In this document: positions 25,101 to 32,776 of the stretch, piece by piece
Layout: every line of letters starts with the position of its first letter
How positions within the stretch are numbered: position 1 is the stretch's first letter
Assembly: GCA_902806415.1 (NCBI GenBank)
Contig: CADCWN010000397.1
Location: 1 to 48,266 of the forward strand
Length of the DNA stretch: 48,266 nt
Source: an uncultured Thermomicrobiales bacterium
GTDB lineage: Bacteria; Chloroflexota; Chloroflexia; Thermomicrobiales; CADCWN01
Direction of reading: 5' to 3'
Program-made: the position numbers and the translations under genes
Notes under the pieces: model-generated
The model's database searches: none
What the model was told of the DNA's origin: nothing
Seen by the model: the letters and a program-made list of their open reading frames with translations, nothing else

Positions 25101-26644
25101 TACGACGCGCGCAGGGTCAGCATCGTCCCGTTGATCTTGCCGCCGACACCGCGCGCCGTGAAGCTGCTCGACGTGTGCAGCAGGACCGCGCCAGCGGGCG
25201 GCGTGACGGTCAGCGCGGCGACCCCGTTCTTGGTCGTCACCTGGCGCGTCTCGCTCGGCAGGCGACCATACTTCGCGTCCTGGTAGTTGAAGGTCAGCGC
25301 CACGTCGGCCTCGGCGGGCTGCCCGTCCGGCCCGGCGGCCAGGATCAGCAGCCCCAGCGGCAGCCCCGGCTTGAACGACCCGCTCTCGGAGATGAGGCGC
25401 ACCGCCACCGGCGCGGCGGCGATCGTCACCAGCGTGCTGCTCGCCTCCTCGTACCCCGTCGCCGCCTCGCGCACCGTCACCTCCAGGCGCACCGCGCCCG
25501 CGCCGCCGTTACCGGGCGACCCTGCGCTGTAGCGCGCGGCGGGGATCTCGAAGGTGGCCGTGCCGTCAATCGGGCGGGTTAGCCGCGCGTACTCCTGCCA
25601 GGTTCCCCCATACCGCTGCGCGACGATCGTCGCCTCGCCGCGCACCGGCTTCCCGAACGAGTACTCCGCGCCGATCGTCCCGCTGATCGGCTCCGTGACG
25701 AGCACCCACCCCTTCGGCAGGGTCACCTTGACCCCGTACTTCGGCAGGACGTAGCGCTCCACGCGGATATCGAGTTGTGCGCTTCTCCTCCCCGCGCCGG
25801 TCCCGGTCATGGCGCGCAGCTTCCAGACGCCGATGTTCGGCTCGGTCGAGAGGGGCAGTTCCAGGGTGCCCATCCCCCACTCGTCGATCGCGACGGTCTT
25901 GCGAAAGATCTTGATCCCCTTCGCATCCGCCGCCTCGACCGTCGCCGTCCCCGCGACCGGGCGCAAGGCGCTGTCGAGCGTCAGGACGCGCATTCGCACC
26001 GTCTCGCCCGGCTTGTAGATCGGCTTATCCGTCTCCAGGAAGAGGATCGTCCCCGCCTCGACGCGCACCGTCCCCTCGTCGGCGAAACCGCGCCCGCTGA
26101 CGCGCAGGGTGTAGTCGCCCGCCGCCAGCGTCGGGAGGCGCAGCGGCACCCCGCCGCGCCCCGCCACCCACTCCTCGCCGGAAGCCACCGTCTTGCCATC
26201 CTTGACCAGCACCACCGCGACCTTCGTGGTCGTCGGGCGGTCGCCGTTGGCGAGGGCGAACGAGACCATCTCCACGCCGCCCGACCGCAAGGTGCGCGGC
26301 GCGGTCGCCACGTAGCTGCTCGCCGCCTCGCTGCTCCCCGGCGTCGCGGTCGGCGGTGGGGCCGACGGTCCGGCGGTCGCGCCAACGGTCGGCATCTGCG
26401 ATGCGCCCCTCGGCGTCGGCGATGCCACCACCAGGGAGGGCCCTCCCCCGCCGACACCGCCGCGCCGCGCCGCGACCGCCAGCGCGCCGGTGCCAACGAC
26501 AATCGCCGTGGCGGTCGCGCCGGTGAGGAAGGTGCGGCGACTGAGACTCCCCGATTGGCCTGCGCCCCCTGCCCCCGCCGCCGCGTCGCCGCCCCGCCCC
26601 GCCTGGGCCACTTCATCCGCCCGCCGCTCGCGCTCTTCCCGCAT
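22127..26644 (-). CDS. Tat-exported alpha-2-macroglobulin with thioester, animal-like organisation
   Basis: The 1505-residue protein starts with a long charged leader and a Tat signal (SRRTFLTG, Arg36-Arg37). MG domains follow, including the MG2 signature ETDKPIYKPGETV near 203-215. A Pro/Ala/Gly/Gln-rich stretch at about 680-780 sits where animal proteins have the protease bait. VRQFFPETWVWSELTTDG and TTWEFRTVALSKEKGLGI (about 795-845) closely echo animal A2M/complement. The thioester motif YGCGEQN has Cys1013. A helical thioester domain and a receptor-binding-like C-terminus follow. It probably traps proteases outside the cell. The ATG at 26644 has AAAGG upstream. No PbpC gene is next to it, unlike most bacterial A2M loci. 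Confidence 0.93.
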   Translation of the reverse strand: MREERERRADEVAQAGRGGDAAAGAGGAGQSGSLSRRTFLTGATATAIVVGTGALAVAARRGGVGGGGPSLVVASPTPRGASQMPTVGATAGPSAPPPTATPGSSEAASSYVATAPRTLRSGGVEMVSFALANGDRPTTTKVAVVLVKDGKTVASGEEWVAGRGGVPLRLPTLAAGDYTLRVSGRGFADEGTVRVEAGTILFLETDKPIYKPGETVRMRVLTLDSALRPVAGTATVEAADAKGIKIFRKTVAIDEWGMGTLELPLSTEPNIGVWKLRAMTGTGAGRRSAQLDIRVERYVLPKYGVKVTLPKGWVLVTEPISGTIGAEYSFGKPVRGEATIVAQRYGGTWQEYARLTRPIDGTATFEIPAARYSAGSPGNGGAGAVRLEVTVREAATGYEEASSTLVTIAAAPVAVRLISESGSFKPGLPLGLLILAAGPDGQPAEADVALTFNYQDAKYGRLPSETRQVTTKNGVAALTVTPPAGAVLLHTSSSFTARGVGGKINGTMLTLRASYSPSGAFLRVEELSQGVLKVGEQARFRVTATKEAKSFYYEILSRGKVVYSDVARDREIVVNLDPVLAPESRIVVYQILPDGEVAADWVGFKVDGSLPQRVTVSPERGEVAPGEEIAVAIQTEGVARVGLAAVDRAVFILAENRLNLRAVFDEIERLYGAPQAEAHEAQPVPGGPQPLPAPEAPGGVAAPRIAVAPPVGANSSVSPGAKEAFAGAGLIVLTNRTVPAGKALQETQRAAGGAVRQAGGAAPEAGAVAPAAPAAPPAADNSAQAGALAEPARVRQFFPETWVWSELTTDGSGRATPRLIAPDSITTWEFRTVALSKEKGLGIGQATLRVFQPFFVSVDLPYAVSRGEEFPVRVALYNYDTTAQEFTVELAAADWFDRLDAPSRVVTVGPQAVGAADFTIRPTGLSVGKVRLTARGRTCADAIVKELIVEPEGVGREQVENLILTVGTPKRLELATPDGAIAGSPRAIVAVTGSLLGQTIEGLDSLLQMPYGCGEQNMLLFAPDVFIARYLRETGQDKPEIMAKAEALMLTGYQRQLTYRRADDSYSAFGQSDKSGSLWLTAFVLKTFAQASDLIYIDEAVQTAARDWIRGVQGRDGAFEQVGFVHHQAMMGGVRGKTALTAYVAIALREAGDDATSARAVGWLEGQLAGLTDPYALAIAAYALGLAGSTRAGAARDQLLAIARQSDDGLSWGDDPQPRPLPATPPPGEVARPAPAPPHDRGRSAATETTAYAALALLAGGDSLNAGRAIRWLAGRRGAKGGFGSTQDMVVALQALTTAAPSARAAIDATVTITADGFRKELRITPENADVVQIVELSGAVGALTLATSGKGQPVAQVVRRFNLPAAEVVAGSAFALDVRYGAEEVATNDLLTVTATVRFTPPAPQLAGMVVLDVAVPTGFAPETASIEALARRTPKLKRWDIAGRKVIFYIEEMEPDESLTLTFQARALYPVRAQAVASHAYAYYRPEWRGESLGGKVVVNARG

Positions 26645-26859
26645 GACGACCCCGCCTTTCTCAGATTGCTCGCCCCATCGGCCGGTCGGAGCGACAGGGC
26701 CGCGTCGCCACCCCCCGTTGCGGGGAGTAATGCGCGGCGCGGCGGAAAGTTTTGTGGCGCGCGGATTGTGCCGGGGGGTGCCAGCCGTTAGACTGTTGCG
26801 AGTACAAGGGGCGATCAGGGGCACGATGAATACGCCATCATGCGTGGGGGAGGAAGACG

Positions 26860-27264
26860 ATGAGCGGGACCGGCGCGCGACGACTCCACCTCACCATCCT
26901 GGCGGGCGAATTCGCCGTCTGTCGGCTCTCGCCCGAGTTGGTGACGATCCCCACCTGGGCCTTCGCCGGCCACTGGTACACCTTCACGCGCACCGACGAC
27001 GAGCTCTCGATCGTCTGCCCCGCGCCGCTGGTGCCGGATGACGTGCGGGCCGAGCGCGGCTGGTGCCTCCTGCGCCTGACCGGCCCCTTTCCGTTCGAGA
27101 TGACCGGCGTCCTCGCGGCGGTTCTCGCCCCGCTCGCCACGGAGGAGATCCCGATCTTCGCCCTCTCGACCTTCGACACCGACTACGTCCTGCTGAAGAC
27201 CCCCGACCTCGCCCGCGCGGTCGACGCCCTGCGCGGGGCGGGGCATCTGGTGGACGAGGGGTGA
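26860..27264 (+). CDS. ACT-domain (CASTOR-like) small-molecule-binding protein
   Basis: The 134-residue protein has two ACT-like halves. The first is HLTILAGEFAVCRLSPE... with TIPTWAFAGHWYTFTRTDDE, and the second is GPFPFEMTGVLAAVLAPLAT followed by EEIPIFALSTFDTDYVLLKT. The second matches the ACT_7/CASTOR pattern (G-P-L-x-F-x-x-x-G-V, F-x-x-S-T-F-x-T-D-Y-x-L). Such proteins bind amino acids. The start has GGAGG about 7 bases upstream. It is divergent from the macroglobulin gene. The ligand is not predictable. Confidence 0.88.
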   Translation: MSGTGARRLHLTILAGEFAVCRLSPELVTIPTWAFAGHWYTFTRTDDELSIVCPAPLVPDDVRAERGWCLLRLTGPFPFEMTGVLAAVLAPLATEEIPIFALSTFDTDYVLLKTPDLARAVDALRGAGHLVDEG

Positions 27265-27456
27265 ATAGCAGCACCGACGACCGCCAAGAAAGCCGCAACC
27301 CCTCGCGCCCTTAACAGGTGTCGCGCACCTGGCCGTTTCCTGACGTATTTCGCTATAGCCTATGGGCATGGGGCGATCAGCGAGAACCCCGCTTATTCGT
27401 AAACAGCAGGTCGCGAAACTTTTCGCTATCACCCATCGAGATGGGGGGATTGCCCC

Positions 27457-27504
27457 CACCCTCCCTTGTAGGGGAGGGCCGCCGCCGGGGCGGCGGGGAG
27501 AAGG
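27457..27504. repeat. Double-hairpin repeat, copy 2
   Basis: Hairpin 1 is CCCTCCC...GGGGAGGG (27460-27478), and hairpin 2 is CCGCCGCC-GG-GGCGGCGG (27479-27496), then GGAGAAGG. It ends 12 bases before the stop of the minus-strand DUF2236 gene, so it could end that transcript. It belongs to the same family as 13519 and 36383. Confidence 0.75.
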
Positions 27505-27515
27505 CCATCCGCCGC

Positions 27516-28421
27516 TCAGTATCCCGGCGTCCCCGCCGCCAGGGCGCGGCGGGCGCGGCGCGCGGCGGGCCAGTGGTGGAGGAGGCGCGGCAGGCGCGGC
27601 AGGACCGCGCGCGTGACGGCGGCGAAGAGGCGCAGCGATCGCTCGTGGCGCGGCGTCCAGCGGAAGCCGTACGCCTCGCGCACGGCGGGCGGCAGCAGGC
27701 CGATCGTCGGCAGGCTGGTCAGCGGGCTGATCAGCGGCCCCCAGCGCGGGAGCCGGGGGGCGACGACATCGCGCGCCAACTCCCGCGCCGTCGGCCCGAC
27801 CGTCACCGTCCCGTCGGCGATCCGCGCCGCGCTCGCCGCCTCGACCTCGGCGTAGCTCGTCACCATCAATTCCTCGGGGATGCCGAGCAGCGGCCCCATC
27901 GCGGTCGCCTCGCGGCAGTAGCGGTCGCGCTCGGCGGGGGTCAGCGGCCCGACGAAGAGCTCGTAGGCGCGCGGCAGCAGCGCGACGAGCGTGAGTTGGA
28001 CCCAGGCGAGCAGCGCGGGATCGTGCGCGGAGTAGCGCGTCCCGCTGGGGTACGGCCCGACCGCCTCGGCCAGTTCGCCATGGATATGGTCGTGGATCCG
28101 GTTGATCCCCGCCCCTGCCCGCTGGCGCTCTTCCTCGGTGCCGAAGGTGATCAGCAGCATCGCGCTGATCGTCTGGGTCAGGCGCTGAAGTCGGCGCTCC
28201 GGCTGATTGACCGCGACGCTATGCCCCGCGACCCCCGCCGCCACCAGCGGGTGCGCCAGTTGCAGCAGCACCGCCGCCCCCCAGCCGAGCAGCGTCACCG
28301 CCTCGGCGTTCACCCGCCAGGCGATCGGCGGGTCGGTCGGATCGGGTCGCCACTCGCGCGAGCCCAACACGGCATTCGGCATTTCCCCATCTATCACAGT
28401 ATCGCGCGCGGCCATTGGCAT
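27516..28421 (-). CDS. DUF2236 oxygenase (MpaB/latex-clearing-like)
   Basis: The 301-residue protein matches DUF2236 (oxygenase MpaB family). AVTLLGWGAAVLLQLAHPLV, then AAGVAGHS, is the first heme-pocket helix. RLTQTISAMLLITFGTEEER, YSAHDPALLAWVQLTLVALL and PLTPAERDRYCREATAMGPL are family text. The family includes rubber oxygenase Lcp and MpaB, with heme b bound by a conserved His. The start at 28421 has GAAGGA just upstream, and a second ATG follows two codons later. The substrate is unknown. Nearly all members are stand-alone genes, as this one is. Confidence 0.88.
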   Translation of the reverse strand: MPMAARDTVIDGEMPNAVLGSREWRPDPTDPPIAWRVNAEAVTLLGWGAAVLLQLAHPLVAAGVAGHSVAVNQPERRLQRLTQTISAMLLITFGTEEERQRAGAGINRIHDHIHGELAEAVGPYPSGTRYSAHDPALLAWVQLTLVALLPRAYELFVGPLTPAERDRYCREATAMGPLLGIPEELMVTSYAEVEAASAARIADGTVTVGPTARELARDVVAPRLPRWGPLISPLTSLPTIGLLPPAVREAYGFRWTPRHERSLRLFAAVTRAVLPRLPRLLHHWPAARRARRALAAGTPGY

Positions 28422-28739
28422 CGCTTCCTTCTCGGTGCGGTTGTCCGGCGGGCCCACATCGGGCCATCAAGGGCAAGCCTAGCGTATCGTCGGCACCCTC
28501 GCTAGGGGAGCGCCGCCAACGCATCATCCACAATCGGGCGGGCCTTCGACCAGCAGCGAAAGGTTGCACGTCCCCGCTCGATGGGGTGGGGACGCCTCGG
28601 CCATAGGCATGTACGGTCAAACCGGTAAACAATCAAGCCTATTGGCCTGTTCACAGACTCGTTCACCTTTGTCTACCGCCGATCACCGCCATATTCACCT
28701 AAGAAGGGACTCGCGTCCCTGGCTATTGCCGGTACACTG
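28422..28739 (+). other. Region upstream of the Asn-rich protein, including its likely lost 5' end
   Basis: The frame of the next gene stays open back to 28629. It encodes SPKKGLASLAIAGTLLGTSA, which looks like a signal peptide, yet there is no ATG, GTG or TTG before 28740. The rest of the stretch (28422-28620) shows no gene or clear hairpin. Confidence 0.45.
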
Positions 28740-29117
28740 TTGGGGACCAGCGCGGTGGGCGCATTGGCGGCACCCCCGGCCAGTAATGGTCCACAATCGG
28801 CTGCTGCCGATACCGTCATAGAAGATACGGTCACCCAGCTTGGGCTAGTCAACGCGTCCGGGATCCAGGTGGGGCTGGTCAACGTTAGCAAGTCGCTGAA
28901 CAGCTTGCAAATCCTCAACAACGTGCTGAACAACAACGATATTATCGACGACATTACCGTGGGTGACATCAACGTCGTCAGGATCGGTGACATCACCCTG
29001 ACTGATGTTCAGGTGGAACTGCTCAACGATGTCCTGAACGAGAACCAGATCGCCATCAATGATGTGGTCGGCATCGCGGTGCTGAGCGGCGGTGATCTGA
29101 TCGTCTTCGCGCGGTAA
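28740..29117 (+). CDS. Asn/Asp-rich secreted protein with unclear start
   Basis: From the only usual start codon (a TTG at 28740) the protein has 125 residues, but this cuts through what looks like a signal peptide (KKGLASLAIAGTLLG, then SAVGALA|APP) that starts near 28701. The mature part is rich in Asn, Asp, Ile and Val with a short periodic pattern: LGLVNASGIQVGLVNVS, NSLQILNNVLNNNDIIDDI, TVGDINVVRIGDITLTDV. This resembles beta-solenoid or surface-repeat proteins. Base composition is clearly lower in GC than its neighbours. Either the start is CTG/ATT or the 5' end was mutated. A terminator follows. I do not recognise the family. Confidence 0.55.
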   Translation: MGTSAVGALAAPPASNGPQSAAADTVIEDTVTQLGLVNASGIQVGLVNVSKSLNSLQILNNVLNNNDIIDDITVGDINVVRIGDITLTDVQVELLNDVLNENQIAINDVVGIAVLSGGDLIVFAR

Positions 29118-29186
29118 GCGCGCAACGACGCCGTATAGAGCAGTAGGTCGCGGGTGCGGCTTGCCATATTGAGCCAAGTCCAACCG

Positions 29187-29217
29187 AACGGGGGAGGGGT
29201 AAAACCCTCCCCCGTTT
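29187..29217 (+). terminator. Rho-independent terminator
   Basis: A 12-bp perfect stem (29187-29198 AACGGGGGAGGG with 29205-29216) with loop GTAAAA is followed by T. It lies 70 bases after the Asn-rich gene. Confidence 0.85.
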
Positions 29218-29239
29218 CTGTCCGCCCCGGCTCCACCGC

Positions 29240-29269
29240 TTCGACTTTCCGCGCCACAACTGCTATACT
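29240..29269 (+). promoter_or_regulatory. Probable promoter of typA
   Basis: TTCGAC (29240-29245) and TATACT (29264-29269) are 18 bases apart. Transcription would start near 29276, giving a 140-base leader. A TATACT box also serves the 43251 promoter. Confidence 0.55.
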
Positions 29270-29291
29270 TAGGCGTAATCCAACGACCACG

Positions 29292-29317
29292 CGGCCCGTG
29301 TGGTGACGCACGGGCCG
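29292..29317 (+). other. Hairpin in the typA leader
   Basis: CGGCCCGTG (29292-29300) pairs with CACGGGCCG (29309-29317) around an 8-base loop, then TTA. It may be an attenuator or an mRNA-stabilising hairpin. It is about 100 bases before the ATG. Confidence 0.5.
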
Positions 29318-29415
29318 TTATGCGCGTGTCGTCACCCCCGAACTCCCGACTGTTGACGCTCACTCTTCCCGGCGCGGGGGTTCGAGGGGGCCTACACCAA
29401 GGCAGGACAGCACCG

Positions 29416-31275
29416 ATGACGATCACCCAGGACGCCCCGACCCAGGCCGGGGTTCGCACCGATATCCGCAACGTCGCGATCATCGCGCACGTCGATCACG
29501 GCAAGACGACCCTCGTGGACGGCCTGCTCAAGCAGGCCCATGTCTTCCGCGACCCCGACGCCGCCGGGACCCTGATCATGGACTCCAACGAGCTGGAGCG
29601 CGAGCGCGGGATCACGATCCTCTCCAAGAACACCGCGATCGGCTACGAGGGGATCAAGATCAATATCATCGACACCCCCGGCCACGCCGACTTCGGCGGC
29701 GAGGTCGAGCGGGTGCTGAATATGGCCGACGGCTGCCTGCTGCTGGTGGACGCGGTCGAGGGGCCGATGCCGCAGACGCGCTTCGTCCTCGGCAAGGCGC
29801 TGGCCCTCGGCCTGCGCCCGATCGTCGTGATCAACAAGATCGACCGCCCGAGCGCCCGCCCCGCCGAAGTCTTCTCGATGACCCAGGATCTCTTCCTCGA
29901 CCTGGCGACCGACGAGTCGCAGCTGGAGTTCCCGGTCGTCTACGCGATCGCCAAGCAGGGGCTGGCCGGGCACAGCCCCGACGCGCTGGCGGACGATTTC
30001 GGCCCCCTCTTCTCCACTATCCTGGAGCATGTCCCCCCGCCGCAGGCCGACTTCGACGCGCCGCTGCGCCTGCTGATCACCACCCTCGACTACGATTCGC
30101 ATCGCGGGCGGATCGCGATCGGGCGGATTACCCAGGGGCGGATCGCCTCCGGGCAGCAGGTGATGCTCGTGCGGCCCGATGGCACTTCCCTGGCCAGCAA
30201 GCTGACCTGGCTGGCGACCTACGACGGCCTCGGTCGGCGCGAGGTGGCGACCAGCGCGGCGGGTGACATCGTCGCCCTCGCCGGGGTGGCGCAGGGGACG
30301 ATCGGCGACACGGTCGCCGACCCCGCCAATCCCGGCTCGCTGCCGTCGATCGCGGTCGAGGAGCCGACCTTGCAACTGACCTTCGGCGTCAACACTAGCC
30401 CGTTCGCCGGGCGCGACGGCACCCCGCTGACCTCGCGCCAGCTGAAGGCGCGGCTCGACCGCGAGGTCGAGACGAACGTCAGCCTGCGGGTCCACGACAC
30501 CGATTCCGCCGACACCTTCGAGGTCGCCGGGCGCGGCGAGTTGCACCTCTCGATCCTCGTCGAGACGATGCGCCGCGAGGGTTCGGAGTTCCAGGTCTCC
30601 CGCCCCGAGGTCATCACCAAGGAGATCGACGGCGTCCGCTGCGAGCCGTTCGAGACGGTGACGATCGACGTGCCGGAGGACTCGATCGGCGCGGTGACGG
30701 AGTTGCTCGGCCCGCGCCGCGCCACGATGACCAACCTCGTCCACGACGACAACGGGCGCGCCCGGCTGGAGTTCGAGGTGCCGACGCGCGGCCTGATCGG
30801 CTTCCGCAACCTCTTCCTCACCGCCACGCGCGGCGAGGGGATCATGAACAGTCTCCTGCTCGGCTACCGCCCCTGGGCCGGGCCAATCGGCACGAACCGC
30901 AACGGCGCGCTGATCGTCCACGAGACGGGGATGGCCCTCAGCTACGGCCTGGCGGCGGCGCAGGAGCGCGGGATGACCTTCATCGAGCCGGGCGAGGATG
31001 TCTACGAGGGGATGATCGCCGGCCTCAACGCCAAGGACGTGGACCTGACGGTCAACGTCTGCAAGGGGAAGAAGCTGACCAATATGCGCGCCTCCACCAG
31101 CGACATCGACGTGCGCCTGACGCCGCCCTTGAAGCTGAGCCTGGAGCAGTCGCTCGACTTCCTGGCCGAGGACGAGCTGCTGGAAGTCACCCCCAAGCAC
31201 GCCCGCCTGCGCAAGCGCCTCCTGCAAGAGAACGACCGCGCCCGCGCCAAGAAGCAGGGTGCCCCGAGGCGGTAA
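29416..31275 (+). CDS. typA: GTPase TypA/BipA
   Basis: The 619-residue translational GTPase has G1 AHVDHGKT at 24-31, G2 in RERGITILSKN, G3 DTPGHADFGGE and G4 VINKIDRP. Domain II (RGRIAIGRITQGRIASGQQV), an EF-G-like domain III (GRGELHLSILVETMRREG) and the TypA-specific C-terminal domain (GLNAKDVDLTVNVCKGKKLT, NMRASTSD) follow. It acts on the ribosome under stress or cold and in large-subunit assembly. The ATG at 29416 is set by homology, with AAGG upstream. It is monocistronic, with its own promoter and terminator. Confidence 0.97.
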   Translation: MTITQDAPTQAGVRTDIRNVAIIAHVDHGKTTLVDGLLKQAHVFRDPDAAGTLIMDSNELERERGITILSKNTAIGYEGIKINIIDTPGHADFGGEVERVLNMADGCLLLVDAVEGPMPQTRFVLGKALALGLRPIVVINKIDRPSARPAEVFSMTQDLFLDLATDESQLEFPVVYAIAKQGLAGHSPDALADDFGPLFSTILEHVPPPQADFDAPLRLLITTLDYDSHRGRIAIGRITQGRIASGQQVMLVRPDGTSLASKLTWLATYDGLGRREVATSAAGDIVALAGVAQGTIGDTVADPANPGSLPSIAVEEPTLQLTFGVNTSPFAGRDGTPLTSRQLKARLDREVETNVSLRVHDTDSADTFEVAGRGELHLSILVETMRREGSEFQVSRPEVITKEIDGVRCEPFETVTIDVPEDSIGAVTELLGPRRATMTNLVHDDNGRARLEFEVPTRGLIGFRNLFLTATRGEGIMNSLLLGYRPWAGPIGTNRNGALIVHETGMALSYGLAAAQERGMTFIEPGEDVYEGMIAGLNAKDVDLTVNVCKGKKLTNMRASTSDIDVRLTPPLKLSLEQSLDFLAEDELLEVTPKHARLRKRLLQENDRARAKKQGAPRR

Positions 31276-31305
31276 GCCCCGGCCCAATTCAGCAATGATA
31301 CGCAG

Positions 31306-31336
31306 CGCCCCCGGCGATCACTGATCGCCGGGGGCG
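31306..31336 (+). terminator. GC-rich terminator after typA
   Basis: A 14-bp perfect stem (31306-31319 CGCCCCCGGCGATC with 31323-31336) has the loop ACT and is followed by TTGGG. It lies 31 bases after the typA stop and 80 bases from the convergent APH gene. Confidence 0.75.
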
Positions 31337-31415
31337 TTGGGTGATCCGGGTCATGGTGGGCGGTTGTCCCGCCGCGTTCTCACCCGTCCGGCTACCGCCA
31401 CTCGTCGTATCAATC

Positions 31416-32411
31416 TCACGCCCGTTGCCCTTCGATTCCTGCCTGGTACTGCGCCGCCCATTGGCGTAGCCTGCCATCCAACTGCACCAGCCATGTCGGG
31501 TGTTCCGGTATGATCGCCAGATCGGTCGCCCGCTCGATCCTGGCATAGTCGAAGAGATCGGCCAGCCGCAGGAAGACTGGTATCTGCGTCAACGCTGCCT
31601 CATCGAGCGAGTGCGCCTCGCCATACCCCGCCACGAAGGCGCGGAAGTGCGGAGCGGCGGTCCCCGCGCCGGTCGCGAAGAAGTCCCCGAGGGCGAGGGT
31701 GATGTCCGCCACGCGCCAGAGGTGTGCGCAGTCGTCGAAGTCGAGGATCCTCGGGCATTCGCCATCCCAGACGAGATTGTCGAGCTCGAAGTCGAAGTGG
31801 CAGAGGCCATAGGTGTCGGGCGTCGTCGGCAGGGCGGCGAGCGTCGCCTCGACCGCCGCCAGTTCCCCTTGCAGCGCGGTTGCCTCAGCCGGGATCTGGC
31901 CCGCGATGAATGCCAGTAACCCACGCCAGGTCGGTCGCGCCGCCGTGCCGGGGTCGTCGTAGCTGCGGGTCGCCGCGTGCAAGCGCCCCAGCGCCGCCCC
32001 CCAGCACCGGAACCCGGCCTCGTCCAGATCGGCGACCGCCCGACCCTTGCCCGCCAGCGCGGGGAAGAGGACGGCGTGGAACGTCCCCCACGCCGTTTCC
32101 ACTGTCTCGACCATCTCGCCCGCGCGCGACTGCGCCGGCACGGCGACCGCGATCCCCTTCCCCGCCAGCCAGCGGAGCAGCGCGCACTCCGCTGCGATCG
32201 CCTCGCGGCCCCGCTCCCCGCTATCGGCGAAGCGCAGGAAGTGCGGTTCGCCCGCGCGCCGGCAGCGATAGAGGAAATTCGCGCTCGACCGGAAGAATCT
32301 GGCGGAACCCGTATCAGCATCCCAGCGCGCCAGGATCGCCTCGGCGACCGGGCTGCCCCCGTCCGCGCCGATCGTGCCGTCCACCCGCCAGAGCGTACTC
32401 AGCCGCATCAT
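31416..32411 (-). CDS. Aminoglycoside phosphotransferase-fold kinase
   Basis: The 331-residue protein has the APH fold signatures: the catalytic loop CHFDFELDNLVW (His205, Asp207, Asn212) and the metal-binding ILDFDDCAH (Asp224/Asp226). The N-lobe covers NFLYRCRRAGEPHFLRF to about 100. Such proteins also include homoserine, choline and fructosamine kinases, so antibiotic resistance should not be assumed. Two adjacent ATG codons start it, with GAGGGGCG upstream. It is convergent with typA. Confidence 0.85.
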   Translation of the reverse strand: MMRLSTLWRVDGTIGADGGSPVAEAILARWDADTGSARFFRSSANFLYRCRRAGEPHFLRFADSGERGREAIAAECALLRWLAGKGIAVAVPAQSRAGEMVETVETAWGTFHAVLFPALAGKGRAVADLDEAGFRCWGAALGRLHAATRSYDDPGTAARPTWRGLLAFIAGQIPAEATALQGELAAVEATLAALPTTPDTYGLCHFDFELDNLVWDGECPRILDFDDCAHLWRVADITLALGDFFATGAGTAAPHFRAFVAGYGEAHSLDEAALTQIPVFLRLADLFDYARIERATDLAIIPEHPTWLVQLDGRLRQWAAQYQAGIEGQRA

Positions 32412-32776
32412 CAACGATCGCCCCTCGCTACGCCGCGCGTCAATTTGGGAACCGTCCCGCCCACGGTCGCGCCCCCTCCAGTTGCACAACCAGCGCCAAC
32501 AGGCCATCGCCGCCCCGCGCGAGCGGCAGCGAGAGCGCTGGCTGTCCGGTGGTATTCGAGATCGCCTTGAACGGGGTGGGCTACGCCCCCTTTCGAGCGG
32601 CATCGCCGCCTCGACGCGGTGTCCAACCTCATCGCGAGTTCCGCCGCCTCGCGCGTCGCTGCGGCGCAGAGCGGATCGCCTTCGAGAAGGGCGGGGAGGC
32701 GACCGTCACGACGGGGTGACGGCGTCCCGGCCCGCGCGCGGCGAGCGTGGCGAACGGCATAGGCGGCGCGTTGCCC
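32412..32776. other. Intergenic region without a supported gene
   Basis: Over 365 bases there is no start with a ribosome site and no protein-like frame. Short frames such as EFRRLARRCGAERIAFEKGG (plus, ending 32719) have no start or partner, so I treat them as chance or as a fragment too small to name. Confidence 0.4.

Noticed and set aside
29392-31287. A 631-codon minus-strand frame across typA
   Set aside because: It mirrors typA and lacks any family-like text.
31416-32411. Calling the APH-fold protein an antibiotic resistance enzyme
   Set aside because: The fold is shared by many metabolic kinases, and there is no resistance context.
32412-32776. Short plus-strand frame ending FEKGGEATVTTG
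   Set aside because: It has no start with ribosome site, and the longer frame is antisense to the APH gene. It might be a fragment but cannot be named.
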